Position numbers and translations under genes: made by a program
Shown here: positions 27,904 through 36,546 of the stretch, piece after piece
Position numbering within the stretch: position 1 is the first letter of the stretch
How the letters are laid out: every line of letters starts with the position of its first letter
Notes under the pieces: generated by a model
The model's input: the letters and a program-made list of their open reading frames with translations, nothing else
Database searches by the model: none
What the model was told of the DNA's origin: nothing
Assembly: GCA_016930675.1 (NCBI GenBank)
Contig: JAFGGG010000036.1
Coordinates: 62,001-126,000, forward strand
From: Spirochaetales bacterium
Lineage (GTDB): Bacteria > Spirochaetota > Spirochaetia > SZUA-6 > RPPD01
Direction of reading: 5' to 3'
Length of the DNA: 64,000 nucleotides

Positions 27904-30900
27904 ATGATAAATTTCAATACCGCCATGCCTTATACGCCGCTGGGCTTCCGCTCTCATTTTTCGCTGCTTCGTGGTTATCTGTCGCCGGAGGAAATCTGCC
28001 GGCAGGCGCAAGCCTGGGGCTGTAAGGCCGTGGGGCTTACGGATATCAATAACTTGTACGCGCTGCCCCGTTTTTTAACCGCGGCTCAGGGTTTGGGGCT
28101 GAAGCCGGTTGTGGGTTCGGTTGTGCAGCGAGGCGGCGGAAAGCTTTTTACCGCCTATGTGTTAAACCGTCAGGGCTACGCCCGCCTGTGCGGCATGCTC
28201 ACCAAAGTTCTGGTTGAGGATACAATGAAGCTCTATTTTAAGGAAGAGCGGGAGCCGCCCTACGATCCGGTGGCGGATCTGCTGGAAAAGGGCTGGCAGG
28301 GGCTGGCAATCGCGGCCGAGGACACGGCTGTGCTGGAAAAGCTTATGCAACGGGACAGCTCGGGGCTTTACGCTGAGCTCTGTTTTTACAAGGGATTCAT
28401 GCGGCAGGTGCGCTGGGCGCGCTGCAAAGGCGTGCCCGTGCTGGCCGTGAACAGCGCGGTTTTTAAAGATCCCGCGGATGAGTATATGCTGAACGTGCTC
28501 AGGGCCATTGACCTCAATCTCAATCTGGTCAGTCTTCCGTTGGAGGAGAAGTCCAAGCCTTATCAGCGCCTGGCCGCTCCGGAGGAGATGGCGCGTTTTT
28601 TTGACGCCGTGCCCCAAGCCCTGCGCAATGCCTGGCGCCTGGCCGAGCAGAGCGATCCTGAGTTCCTTATGACCCCGGGCTATGTGTTCCCCGCCTTTGA
28701 AGGGCGTTCGGAGCGCGAGTCCTTTATCCGCCTGAAGCAGCTCTGCCGGAGGGGAATCAGCAGGCGCTACGGCGGAACCTCAGCAGAGATCGCGGAGCGT
28801 CTGGACTATGAACTAAAGATTATCAGGGAAAAGGGCTTTGCCGCCTATTTTCTGGTGGTGCACGATATTGTGTCGCGCTGTCCACGCACCTGCGGCCGCG
28901 GCAGCTCGGCGGCCAGCATCGTCTCCTACCTGTTGGGCATCACCCATGTGGATCCGCTTAAATACAACCTGTTTTTCGAGCGCTTTTTGAACAGGGGACG
29001 TAAGGATCCGCCTGATATTGATGTGGACTTTCCCTGGGACGAGCGGGACAAGGCGCTTAAGTACGTGTTCACTCACTATCGGGGCAGGTCGGGCATGGTG
29101 GCCGACCATGTTACCTTTGCCCACCGTTCCTGTGTTCGTGAGCCGGCCAGGGCCTTCGGCCTGCAGGAGCAGGAGATAGCCAGGCTGGTGCGCTCTTATC
29201 TGCACAGAGACTATGACAGCATTCCGTCGTATCTTTTAAAAATCGCCAAGCGGATCAGGGGCATGCCCAGGCACCTGGGAACTCATCCGGGCGGTGTGGT
29301 GGTTACTCCGGGTCCGCTGGACAACTACACGCACGTGCAGATCTCCCAGCTGGGCTATCCGGTTATGGCCTGGGAAAAAGAGGGTACCGAGCAGATGGGC
29401 CTGGTCAAGATCGATCTGTTGGGCAACCGCTCACTGGGCGTGCTGCGTGATACCATCCGTCTGGTAAACCGGCGCTGCAATAAGAATATCAGCTGGCGGC
29501 GCTTTAATCCCCTGAACGACAGGCGTACCAGAGCGCTCATCGAGCGGGGTGATACCCTGGGCGTGTTCTATATCGAGTCGCCGGCCACGCGTCAGCTTTT
29601 GAAGAAGATGGGGCGGGCCGATTATGAAAAACTGGTGATTGCCAGCTCCATTATCCGGCCCGCGGCCAACCGTTACATCGAGCAGTTTGTACGCCGTCTG
29701 CACGGTATGCCTTACGCCCCGCTGCATGTCTCCGTGGAGCACACGCTCAAAGAGACCTTCGGCATCATGGTGTATCAGGAGGATGTGTCGCGGGTGGCAA
29801 TCGCCATTGCCGGGTTTTCCCCTGCCGAAGCCGACCTGCTGCGTAAAATCCTGTCCAAAAAGTACGGAGCGCCCGCGCTGCAGAGCTACCGTGAGCGTTT
29901 TTTCGCGGGTGCGCGTGAGCGCGGTGTGGATGAACATACCATCGGCAAAGTGTGGGACATGATCCTTTCCTTTGACGGCTACTCCTTCTGCAAGGCGCAC
30001 AGCGCGTCCTACGCTCTGGTCTCCTACCGCCTGGCCTGTCTCAAGCACTACTTTCCCCTGGAGTTTATGGTGTCGGTGATCAACAACGGCGGTGGGTTTT
30101 ACAGCCGCCAGACCTACGTGAACCACTGCCGCCGTATGGGCTATACGGTTTTGGGCCCGGATATCAACAAGAGCGAGCTTTCTTACACCGTAGAGCCCGG
30201 CTGCTTACGGGTGGGGCTGCTGCAGCTCTGCGACATACATACTGAATTCTTGAAAAAAGCGCTGGCCGAGCGCCGTGAGCACTGCCCGTATCGGGACTTT
30301 CCGGAGTTTGTGCGCCGCACCCGTCCGGGCATTCCCGAAATCAGAATTCTCATCCGTTCGGGCACCCTGGACTGTTTGAAAGGCGGGTTTTCCAGACCCC
30401 AGCTCTTTTGGCTCTATTTTCAGCAGCAGAAGGATGACGGTTTGTTTTTTGCTCCCGCGGCGCCTGATTTTATCAGGGACTACACAAAAGAAGTAAAATT
30501 AAAAGATGAGGTGGAGACGCTGGGCCTGCTGATATCCGGGCATCCGCTCTCCGTGTTTGAGCCGCGCATCAGAGCCTTGCGCGAAAGCGGCCGCTTTCCG
30601 CAGTTTATCTCCTCCCGGGAAATCGCGGAGCACAGGGCCCGGCTTGTCTCCATCCCGGGCGTAATTGTCACGGGCAAGGAGGTACGTACAAAAAACCGCA
30701 GACACATGATGTTTGTCAGTTTTGAGGACGAGTACAGCATATTCGAAACCGTATTTTTTCCGGATGTGTATGAGCGCTACGCCGAAGCACTAAGCAAGGG
30801 CGGGGTGTTTTTAATTGTCGGCAGGGTGGAGGACGACCTGGGCGCTTTGAGCGTTCACGTGCAGCAGCTCCGCCCCCTTACCCGCGATCCGGAGTGGTGT

Positions 30901-30975
30901 GGGGAGGCGGCGGCTGCATTGGGCAGCGGGAAGGTGCCCGTGCTGCCCCGAAACAAGGTCTACACCATGCCCTGA
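27904..30975 (+). CDS. dnaE2: DnaE2/ImuC-like DNA polymerase III alpha subunit with degenerate PHP site
   Basis: A 1023-residue C-family DNA polymerase, nearer in length and motifs to error-prone DnaE2/ImuC than to replicative DnaE. The polymerase core has CGRGSSAASIVSYLLGIT and PPDIDVDF with two catalytic Asp residues, then DERDKALKYVFTHYRG, the HLGTHPGG motif and a C-terminal OB fold (~residue 900). The N-terminal PHP domain keeps SHFSLLRG but lacks the first His of the usual HxHS and reads TDI where TDH is expected. Codon use is visibly richer in G and C than in genes to the left. No imuA or imuB is adjacent. The -10 region lies close to the ATG and there is no ribosome site. Confidence 0.87.
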   Translation: MINFNTAMPYTPLGFRSHFSLLRGYLSPEEICRQAQAWGCKAVGLTDINNLYALPRFLTAAQGLGLKPVVGSVVQRGGGKLFTAYVLNRQGYARLCGMLTKVLVEDTMKLYFKEEREPPYDPVADLLEKGWQGLAIAAEDTAVLEKLMQRDSSGLYAELCFYKGFMRQVRWARCKGVPVLAVNSAVFKDPADEYMLNVLRAIDLNLNLVSLPLEEKSKPYQRLAAPEEMARFFDAVPQALRNAWRLAEQSDPEFLMTPGYVFPAFEGRSERESFIRLKQLCRRGISRRYGGTSAEIAERLDYELKIIREKGFAAYFLVVHDIVSRCPRTCGRGSSAASIVSYLLGITHVDPLKYNLFFERFLNRGRKDPPDIDVDFPWDERDKALKYVFTHYRGRSGMVADHVTFAHRSCVREPARAFGLQEQEIARLVRSYLHRDYDSIPSYLLKIAKRIRGMPRHLGTHPGGVVVTPGPLDNYTHVQISQLGYPVMAWEKEGTEQMGLVKIDLLGNRSLGVLRDTIRLVNRRCNKNISWRRFNPLNDRRTRALIERGDTLGVFYIESPATRQLLKKMGRADYEKLVIASSIIRPAANRYIEQFVRRLHGMPYAPLHVSVEHTLKETFGIMVYQEDVSRVAIAIAGFSPAEADLLRKILSKKYGAPALQSYRERFFAGARERGVDEHTIGKVWDMILSFDGYSFCKAHSASYALVSYRLACLKHYFPLEFMVSVINNGGGFYSRQTYVNHCRRMGYTVLGPDINKSELSYTVEPGCLRVGLLQLCDIHTEFLKKALAERREHCPYRDFPEFVRRTRPGIPEIRILIRSGTLDCLKGGFSRPQLFWLYFQQQKDDGLFFAPAAPDFIRDYTKEVKLKDEVETLGLLISGHPLSVFEPRIRALRESGRFPQFISSREIAEHRARLVSIPGVIVTGKEVRTKNRRHMMFVSFEDEYSIFETVFFPDVYERYAEALSKGGVFLIVGRVEDDLGALSVHVQQLRPLTRDPEWCGEAAAALGSGKVPVLPRNKVYTMP

Positions 30976-31013
30976 GGTCTTGCGGTGAGGAATATTCTTT
31001 TTATAAGCACAAC

Positions 31014-31041
31014 TTGACCTGGCGCCTGAACAGGCTATAAT
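31014..31041 (+). promoter_or_regulatory. Nitroreductase promoter, apparently leaderless
   Basis: TTGACC (31014-31019) and a perfect TATAAT (31036-31041) are 16 bp apart. Only six bases (AAAAAC) separate the -10 box from the ATG at 31048, so transcription would begin at or next to the start codon. Confidence 0.75.
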
Positions 31042-31047
31042 AAAAAC

Positions 31048-31578
31048 ATGGAAATAGATGAATTTATCAGTTTGCTAAAAGCGCGTAAAAGCATCCGCCG
31101 CTTTAAGCGCAGAAAGCCGATCCCGGCCCAGGCCGAACAGTTGCTTCTGGAAGCGGCCCGGCTGGCGCCCAGCGCGGGCAATCAACAGACCTGGCATTTT
31201 TTTGTGATCAAAGATGACCTACTCAAAGATATCGCGGTCAAGGCCGCCTACGGACAGGGATTCATCGGTCAGGCTTCCCTGGTAATCGTGGTGGCTGTGG
31301 ATAAGGAGCGTGCCTTCAGCGGGTACGGCAGGCGGGGACTGGACCTGTACTGTCTGCAGGACACGGCGGCCGCAATCGAAAACATGCTGCTCGCCGCTGC
31401 GGCGCTTGGTCTCGCCGCCTGTTGGGTGGGTGCGTTTGACGAGCGCGAGTTGGAACTGGGATTGGATATAGACTCCCGACGCTACCGGCCGGTAGCCATC
31501 CTGCCCGTCGGTTATGCGGATGAAGCCCCCGCTCATCGGAGCAGGCTGCCCTTGGACCGAGTAACTACCTATCTTTGA
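31048..31578 (+). CDS. Nitroreductase-family FMN oxidoreductase
   Basis: A 176-residue protein of the nitroreductase fold that binds FMN and uses NAD(P)H on an unknown substrate. The N-terminal RKSIRRFKRRKPIP and LAPSAGNQQTWHFFVI segments are the phosphate- and flavin-binding parts; AAIENMLLAAAALGLAACWVGAF is the dimer helix. The form is compact, like the single-domain BluB/NfsA-related members. It has its own strong promoter with no room for a leader. A possible terminator lies after the gene. GC-rich codon use matches the neighbouring polymerase gene. Confidence 0.88.
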   Translation: MEIDEFISLLKARKSIRRFKRRKPIPAQAEQLLLEAARLAPSAGNQQTWHFFVIKDDLLKDIAVKAAYGQGFIGQASLVIVVAVDKERAFSGYGRRGLDLYCLQDTAAAIENMLLAAAALGLAACWVGAFDERELELGLDIDSRRYRPVAILPVGYADEAPAHRSRLPLDRVTTYL

Positions 31579-31674
31579 TAATGTACCTGCTCATTTTATC
31601 CAAGCCATAAGGCATTAATAATTTTTTTATTGGTTTTTAATTTTTTTGCGCTACATTCAAATGGTTGCCCCAAA

Positions 31675-31694
31675 ACAGGCGCGGCCTGTGTTTT
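31675..31694 (+). terminator. Possible intrinsic terminator after the nitroreductase gene
   Basis: ACAGGC-GCG-GCCTGT forms a 6-bp stem with a 3-nt loop, followed by GTTTT. It is short, and lies about 95 bp after the stop codon. Confidence 0.3.
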
Positions 31695-31751
31695 ACTCAA
31701 ACACATAAAAAATATTATACAAACTCAAGATAAAAAATGGAGGAATAAAAA

Positions 31752-32564
31752 ATGCACACCATCAAAGCAAGTCAATCACCGGCCGCTACGGTCAAATCAT
31801 TAGGGTGGAGCTCTGAGCTCACTGCCGCAATATTTGCTATTGCCAAAGTCAAACAGTTTAAAGCAGGAGATATTTTATGCCGCGTGGGCGAGTTTGAGAA
31901 CTTTATCGGACTGCTGCTGCAAGGACAGCTGTTTGTACAGTCCGAACACGGGGCAGCCAAATCACGCATCCGCGCTGTGGATATATTCGGAGAGATCGCG
32001 TTTATTCTGCCCCGGGCACGCAGCGCCGATGTCATCGCCTGCAGACCGGGCAGATACCTGCAAATTCATTTTTTAGCCTTACGCAAGCTGCTGACCCGCG
32101 CCACTGGTCTGGCTGCCGAGTGGTATCGCTGGCTTTCATCACGCCTGGCTGAAAGGGTGGTGGAAGAAACCCAGGATCAGCGTACGTATATTGCTCTTAT
32201 CGCCCACGACCAAAAAAAGCAGGAGCTGATCGGATTTGCAAAAAGGCATCATGATGTGCTGCAGCATTTCGATCTTACGGCAACAGGGACCACGGCTAAA
32301 AAGCTGCTGGAACAGGCGGATGTGGCGGTAACCCGTTCCGTGGCTTCCGGTCCGCTGGGAGGGGATCAGGCCATCGGTCAACTGATCACGACGGGCAATA
32401 TCAAGGCGGTCATCTTTTTTCGCGATCCTTTAAACGCGCATCCGCATGAAGCCGATGTGCAGGCCCTCATGCGTCTCTGTGATGTGTACAGCATACCGCT
32501 GGCTACCAATGCAGGATCAGCGGAACTACTTCTTAAAAGGCTGGAAAGTGAAAAGTGGTCGTAG
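31752..32564 (+). CDS. mgsA: Cyclic-nucleotide-binding domain fused to methylglyoxal synthase
   Basis: Residues ~25-135 form a CAP_ED cyclic-nucleotide-binding domain: the phosphate cassette reads FGEIAFILPRARSADVIA, keeping the Glu, Arg and Ser that contact cAMP in CRP. Residues ~145-270 form methylglyoxal synthase, which converts dihydroxyacetone phosphate to methylglyoxal and phosphate. Its active-site motifs are intact: AHDQKKQ, ATGTTAKK, GPLGGDQ and RDPLNAHPHEAD. E. coli MgsA is 152 residues and has no such domain. GGAGG lies 8 nt before the ATG. The fusion suggests direct control of the glycolytic bypass by a cyclic nucleotide; an adenylate cyclase is encoded 6 kb upstream. Confidence 0.92.
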   Translation: MHTIKASQSPAATVKSLGWSSELTAAIFAIAKVKQFKAGDILCRVGEFENFIGLLLQGQLFVQSEHGAAKSRIRAVDIFGEIAFILPRARSADVIACRPGRYLQIHFLALRKLLTRATGLAAEWYRWLSSRLAERVVEETQDQRTYIALIAHDQKKQELIGFAKRHHDVLQHFDLTATGTTAKKLLEQADVAVTRSVASGPLGGDQAIGQLITTGNIKAVIFFRDPLNAHPHEADVQALMRLCDVYSIPLATNAGSAELLLKRLESEKWS

Positions 32565-32580
32565 CACTTTCACTGATTTT
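32547..32580 (+). terminator. Stem-loop over the mgsA stop codon
   Basis: AGTGAAAAGTG (32547-32557) pairs with CACTTTCACT (32565-32574) with one bulged base, and GATTTT follows. It overlaps the stop codon and could end the mgsA transcript. Confidence 0.4.
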
Positions 32581-32658
32581 AACAGGCGGTCTTTTTTTTA
32601 AATCTATAAATTATTTAAAAGCACAAATAGCTATTCTGTGGTATTATGTATTAGACGC

Positions 32659-33290
32659 ATGAAAAGAATTTTAATCAGTGTCCGGTCAATATGCACGAAG
32701 CAAAACCTGTTAAGCCCCAAGGCCATTCTGCTTTATTTTATTCTGCTTAAACTTCTCATCTGCTTTTTCCCGGTGAACTATGACTACTTCCGGGACGAGC
32801 TGTATTATATTGCCATGAGCGACAGGCTGGACTACGGATACGTGGATGTGCCGCCTGCGGCACCTTTTCTCTTGGCTGCGATCAAAACTGTATTCGGCAT
32901 TTCCCATTACAGTCTGCACCTGCTGACCGCGGCCAGCGGCGCACTCATCTTGATTATTGTATATCACATAATCAAAAAATTGGAAGGTGATAGATTTTCC
33001 CTTGTGCTGGCGCTTTCGTGCACAACATTGGCTCCTATTTATATGGCAGTAGAAAATATGTTTACATACGATCATCTGGACAAGCTGTGGTGGGCGCTTT
33101 TACTCTATTTTATGGTCTGCATTATCAAAACACATAACGGCAAATACTGGCTGTATTTCGGGATCACCGCGGGAGTCGCGCTGATGTTAAGTACGCCATG
33201 CCTTTTGAACAAAATATGCCCATCATGGTATGTAAGGCGCCCTATATACCGTTAAAGGATAAATGGGATGATTTCAAGATATTTTTTTAA
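32659..33290 (+). pseudogene. Glycosyltransferase family 39/PMT_2-type membrane protein with internal deletion
   Basis: The N-terminal ~175 residues resemble a GT-C (ArnT/PMT-like) glycosyltransferase: a first helix, the catalytic-type DYFRDELYYIAMSDRLDYGYVDVPP loop and several membrane helices. After about base 33190 the frame runs into unrelated residues and stops at 33255. Another frame reads AMPFEQNMPIMVCKAPYIPL (from 33198) to a stop at 33290, which looks like the C-terminal end of the same family. Full-length members are about 500 residues, so the middle ~300 appear deleted with a frameshift at the joint. The copy cannot make an active enzyme. The 5' end and ATG 32659 look normal. Confidence 0.7.
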
Positions 33291-33300
33291 GGAAAGAGAA

Positions 33301-35409
33301 ATGAGAATAATCAGGAAAACATTTTGCACTCTGATAATCATGATCTGGATAACGGCTGTGTGTGAAGCCCAGGAAGCATTCGCAAAAAAAGCGGTTAATC
33401 TAATCAATATCCTGAAGCAGTATCACTACAGGGAGTTGATCATAAATCATGAAACTTTAACAGACATTAAACTTAGCTTTTTACATAGTCTGGATTCCTC
33501 CGGTCTTTATTTTCTGCAAGAGGATATTGATAAACTGTCGGCCATAGACTTACATCCCGCCGATGCCGACAAAGGAAAGTTTTCGGCGTTTTTAAATCCT
33601 GCTGTTAAGTGTTATACGGAGAGACTCCGGCAGGCAAAAGCGGTTATAAATGATATTCTGGGGCAGCCTTTGGATTATCAGATAAAAGAAAAGATTATCC
33701 TCTCTATGGAAGGCGGTCCTTTTTATTGTAAAGACAGGGAGGAACTCCTTGTAAGCTGGCAATCCTGGTTGAAGTATAGAATTCTCCTCAACCTATTTTA
33801 CAAGCACAAACTGCATGAGTTTTCCATGAGTAATCAGGAACTGCTTGAGCGTGAAGAAGCTAAAATTCGGGGAATCGTAAAAAAGCAGGAGCTGAAGAGA
33901 ATACAAGATATTCTAACCTATTCCGGCGGTGTCATTGAATTTGCCCGCGCGAGATTTTTATATGCGTTTGTCCAGCGTTATGATCCGCACAGTGAATACC
34001 TGTCCTATAATGAGAGAATAGATTTTAAATCATCTCTTTCCGCAGAGGCTTATTCATTTGGATTCTATCTCATAAAAAATAAAAATGACGAAATACAGAT
34101 AGGACAGATTGTGCCCGGTGGTCCGGCCTGGAAATCGGCAAAATTAAATATAGGCGATATTGTTATTCAAATAAAAACTTCAGAGCAGACCCTCTCTGCC
34201 GAAGAGTTGTTAGTTTTAACCGGGGAACAGGCGAACCGGTTTATCGATAGCGTAAAATCGGATAAGATTGAGCTTACGGTGAGGAAAAAAAACGGTCTTA
34301 ACAAAAGCGTTACTCTGATTAAAGAAAAATTGCAGGTTGAAGAAAATACAATTACCGGATTTATCCTCAATGGAGCGAAGAGAATCGGTTACATCTATCT
34401 GCCGGCTTTTTATTCAGAGTGGGATGAGTCAAACGGTTTCGGGTGCGCCAATGACCTGGCCAAAGAGATCATCAAACTTAAAAGAGAGAATATTCAGGGG
34501 CTTATTCTGGATTTACGGAATAATAGCGGCGGATCATTAATAGAAGCCCAGAGTCTGGCCGGAATTTTTATCGATGAGGGGCCGCTTTTTATTCAAGGCA
34601 ACAGAGACGCCAGACCGGTGCTCATTAAAGACAGCAACAGGGGTATCATTTACGACGGTCCGCTTATTCTGATGCTGAATGAGTACAGTGCTTCCACTTC
34701 GGAATTCGTAGCCTCGGCATTAAAAGATTATAATCGGGCGCTGCTGGTGGGAAGTACCACCTATGGTAAAGCAACCTCTCAGATTACTCTCCCCGTTGTA
34801 AAGGATGTTTTGAATTTTGATGCAAAAAATCATAGAGCTTATAGTAGTCTGGATTTCATTCAGATTACCACAAATCAATATTATAATCTTTCGGGCGGTA
34901 CCCATCAGTTACGCGGCATTGCTCCGGACATTCCGCTGCCGGGATATTTGGAGGATATTGCTTATTCCGAAAAAAATCTTCCTCATGCCTTGCTGCCGGA
35001 TAAAATAGAAAAAAAAGTCACGTATCAGAAAGCTAAGGAATTACCGATCGCTTTACTCGCTAAAAAAAGCGCTTATCGTGTGGCGCGTGATAAAGATTTT
35101 CAAAAAATCAAGGACCTGGATCGGCGCTTAAAAAAATATTTCGTAAAAACAATCGAGCTGCCGCTTGATCTTGATGGTTTTATCAAACACATGAAAGACA
35201 AGTATGTGTTGTTGGAATCTGTTGATCAAAGCGTAAGGCGGATTTCTACAATATATAAAGTTGAAAACAGTCAGTATAATCTGGAAATCATTCAAATGAG
35301 TCCATACCAGCAAGAGATGAATGACGAGTATATAAAATATATACAGGCAGATATTTATATTCAGGAGTCCTATCGCATTATGGGTGATCTGATTCAAACA
35401 ATGAAATAA
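33301..35409 (+). CDS. prc: Tail-specific (carboxyl-terminal) S41 protease
   Basis: A 702-residue periplasmic serine protease of the Prc/Tsp type. Residues 1-20 are a signal peptide ending near VCEAQ. A helical N-terminal region leads to a PDZ domain (~residues 225-350, GQIVPGGPAWKSAKLNIGDIV) and the S41 core with DLRNNSGGSL, the catalytic Ser in SASTSE (~residue 463) and the Lys in YGKATSQ (~490). It resembles E. coli Prc in size. The track start at 33268 lies in the glycosyltransferase remnant; ATG 33301 has AAGGAAAG before it. A helical extension forms the C-terminus. Confidence 0.92.
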   Translation: MRIIRKTFCTLIIMIWITAVCEAQEAFAKKAVNLINILKQYHYRELIINHETLTDIKLSFLHSLDSSGLYFLQEDIDKLSAIDLHPADADKGKFSAFLNPAVKCYTERLRQAKAVINDILGQPLDYQIKEKIILSMEGGPFYCKDREELLVSWQSWLKYRILLNLFYKHKLHEFSMSNQELLEREEAKIRGIVKKQELKRIQDILTYSGGVIEFARARFLYAFVQRYDPHSEYLSYNERIDFKSSLSAEAYSFGFYLIKNKNDEIQIGQIVPGGPAWKSAKLNIGDIVIQIKTSEQTLSAEELLVLTGEQANRFIDSVKSDKIELTVRKKNGLNKSVTLIKEKLQVEENTITGFILNGAKRIGYIYLPAFYSEWDESNGFGCANDLAKEIIKLKRENIQGLILDLRNNSGGSLIEAQSLAGIFIDEGPLFIQGNRDARPVLIKDSNRGIIYDGPLILMLNEYSASTSEFVASALKDYNRALLVGSTTYGKATSQITLPVVKDVLNFDAKNHRAYSSLDFIQITTNQYYNLSGGTHQLRGIAPDIPLPGYLEDIAYSEKNLPHALLPDKIEKKVTYQKAKELPIALLAKKSAYRVARDKDFQKIKDLDRRLKKYFVKTIELPLDLDGFIKHMKDKYVLLESVDQSVRRISTIYKVENSQYNLEIIQMSPYQQEMNDEYIKYIQADIYIQESYRIMGDLIQTMK

Positions 35410-35464
35410 CAAAAAATACTGCCTAAATCGTCGGCAGGTATTAAGAGAGGAAAGGAGTTTATGC

Positions 35465-36520
35465 ATGAATGGAGTTTGTAAAAGATTTGTTCTTATTTTC
35501 AGCGGGGTGCTTGCTTTTTCTATCCTTATTGGAGGATCAGTATTCACAGAGGAAACCAACGACGCCTTGGCTTGTTTGGATGAACTCTCAGATAGAGGTC
35601 ACGCAATAGCAGATGCATCGTGGGAATTTGTTAAAACCTCTGCTCATTCCAAGAATCCGCAGGCAGTGGAAAAAACCCGCGAGCAGTTGATTAAAACAGT
35701 AAAAAAGGCACGTGAGGATGCCAAACGAATGACCGTCTGTACAGAGGATAAATCCTTACACAAGGCCTATACAGAGATGTTGAATTCTTTATTTCATATC
35801 CTGAACCAGGATTACGCCAAACTGGTAGATATGGAGGCTGTCTCCGAAGAATCATATGATGCTATGGAGGCCTATATTTTAGCAAAAAAAAGAGCTTCGG
35901 AAAAACTGAAAAAAGAGTCCGATCTCTTTATAAAAAAACTGGAAGAGTATGCTAAAAATAATAATATCAACCTTATTATCGAGGAAAATGAAATCACAAA
36001 AAAATTGAAAAAATCTTCCCAAGTAATGGATTATTATTATGAGATCTATCTGCTTTTTTTTAAAAGCTATAAGCAGGAGGCGTATTTAATAAACTCAGTA
36101 AACAAGGAAAATGTCAATGAGATAGAGCAGAATAGAGTTACCTTGCTTAAATATGCACATGAGGGCCTAAACAAACTAAAATCGATAAAGCCGTTCAATA
36201 ACGACGGTTCGCTGAAAGAGTCTTGTGAAAAGGCATTGTTATTTTATAAGCAGGAAGCCTCGGAAAAAGCGCTTGTGTACGCGGATTTTTATCTGAAAAG
36301 TGAATCTTTTTTAAAAGTAAAAAAGGCTTTTGAGTTAAAAAAAGAATCCGACCGCACACAGGCGGATGTTGACAAATACAATGAAAAAGTAGATGAAGTG
36401 AATAAGGCAAGAGAAGCCTATAACAAGGTAAACGATGAGCTAAACCGGGAGAGAAAGAAGATGTTGGATAAATGGAATAAAACAAAAGAGGTTTTCATAG
36501 ATAAACATGTTCCGAAATAA
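35465..36520 (+). CDS. Exported coiled-coil protein of unknown function
   Basis: A 351-residue protein with a signal peptide (residues ~1-28, LIFSGVLAFSILIGGSVFT). The rest is highly charged and almost wholly helical with Lys/Glu-rich heptads (VEKTREQLIKTVKKAREDAK, EAYNKVNDELNRERKKM). There is one cysteine near TVCTEDK but no known motif. AGGAG lies 9 nt before the chosen ATG; an overlapping ATG four bases upstream is quickly stopped. It follows prc by 55 bp in the same direction and could be a partner or substrate, which is inference. Confidence 0.7.
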   Translation: MNGVCKRFVLIFSGVLAFSILIGGSVFTEETNDALACLDELSDRGHAIADASWEFVKTSAHSKNPQAVEKTREQLIKTVKKAREDAKRMTVCTEDKSLHKAYTEMLNSLFHILNQDYAKLVDMEAVSEESYDAMEAYILAKKRASEKLKKESDLFIKKLEEYAKNNNINLIIEENEITKKLKKSSQVMDYYYEIYLLFFKSYKQEAYLINSVNKENVNEIEQNRVTLLKYAHEGLNKLKSIKPFNNDGSLKESCEKALLFYKQEASEKALVYADFYLKSESFLKVKKAFELKKESDRTQADVDKYNEKVDEVNKAREAYNKVNDELNRERKKMLDKWNKTKEVFIDKHVPK

Positions 36521-36546
36521 TCCGATCCGGTGAACTAAAGCGCTTA

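Noticed and set aside
29431-30126. 231-residue minus-strand ORF inside the polymerase gene
   Set aside because: It is a shadow frame of GC-rich coding sequence; the plus-strand frame carries all known motifs.
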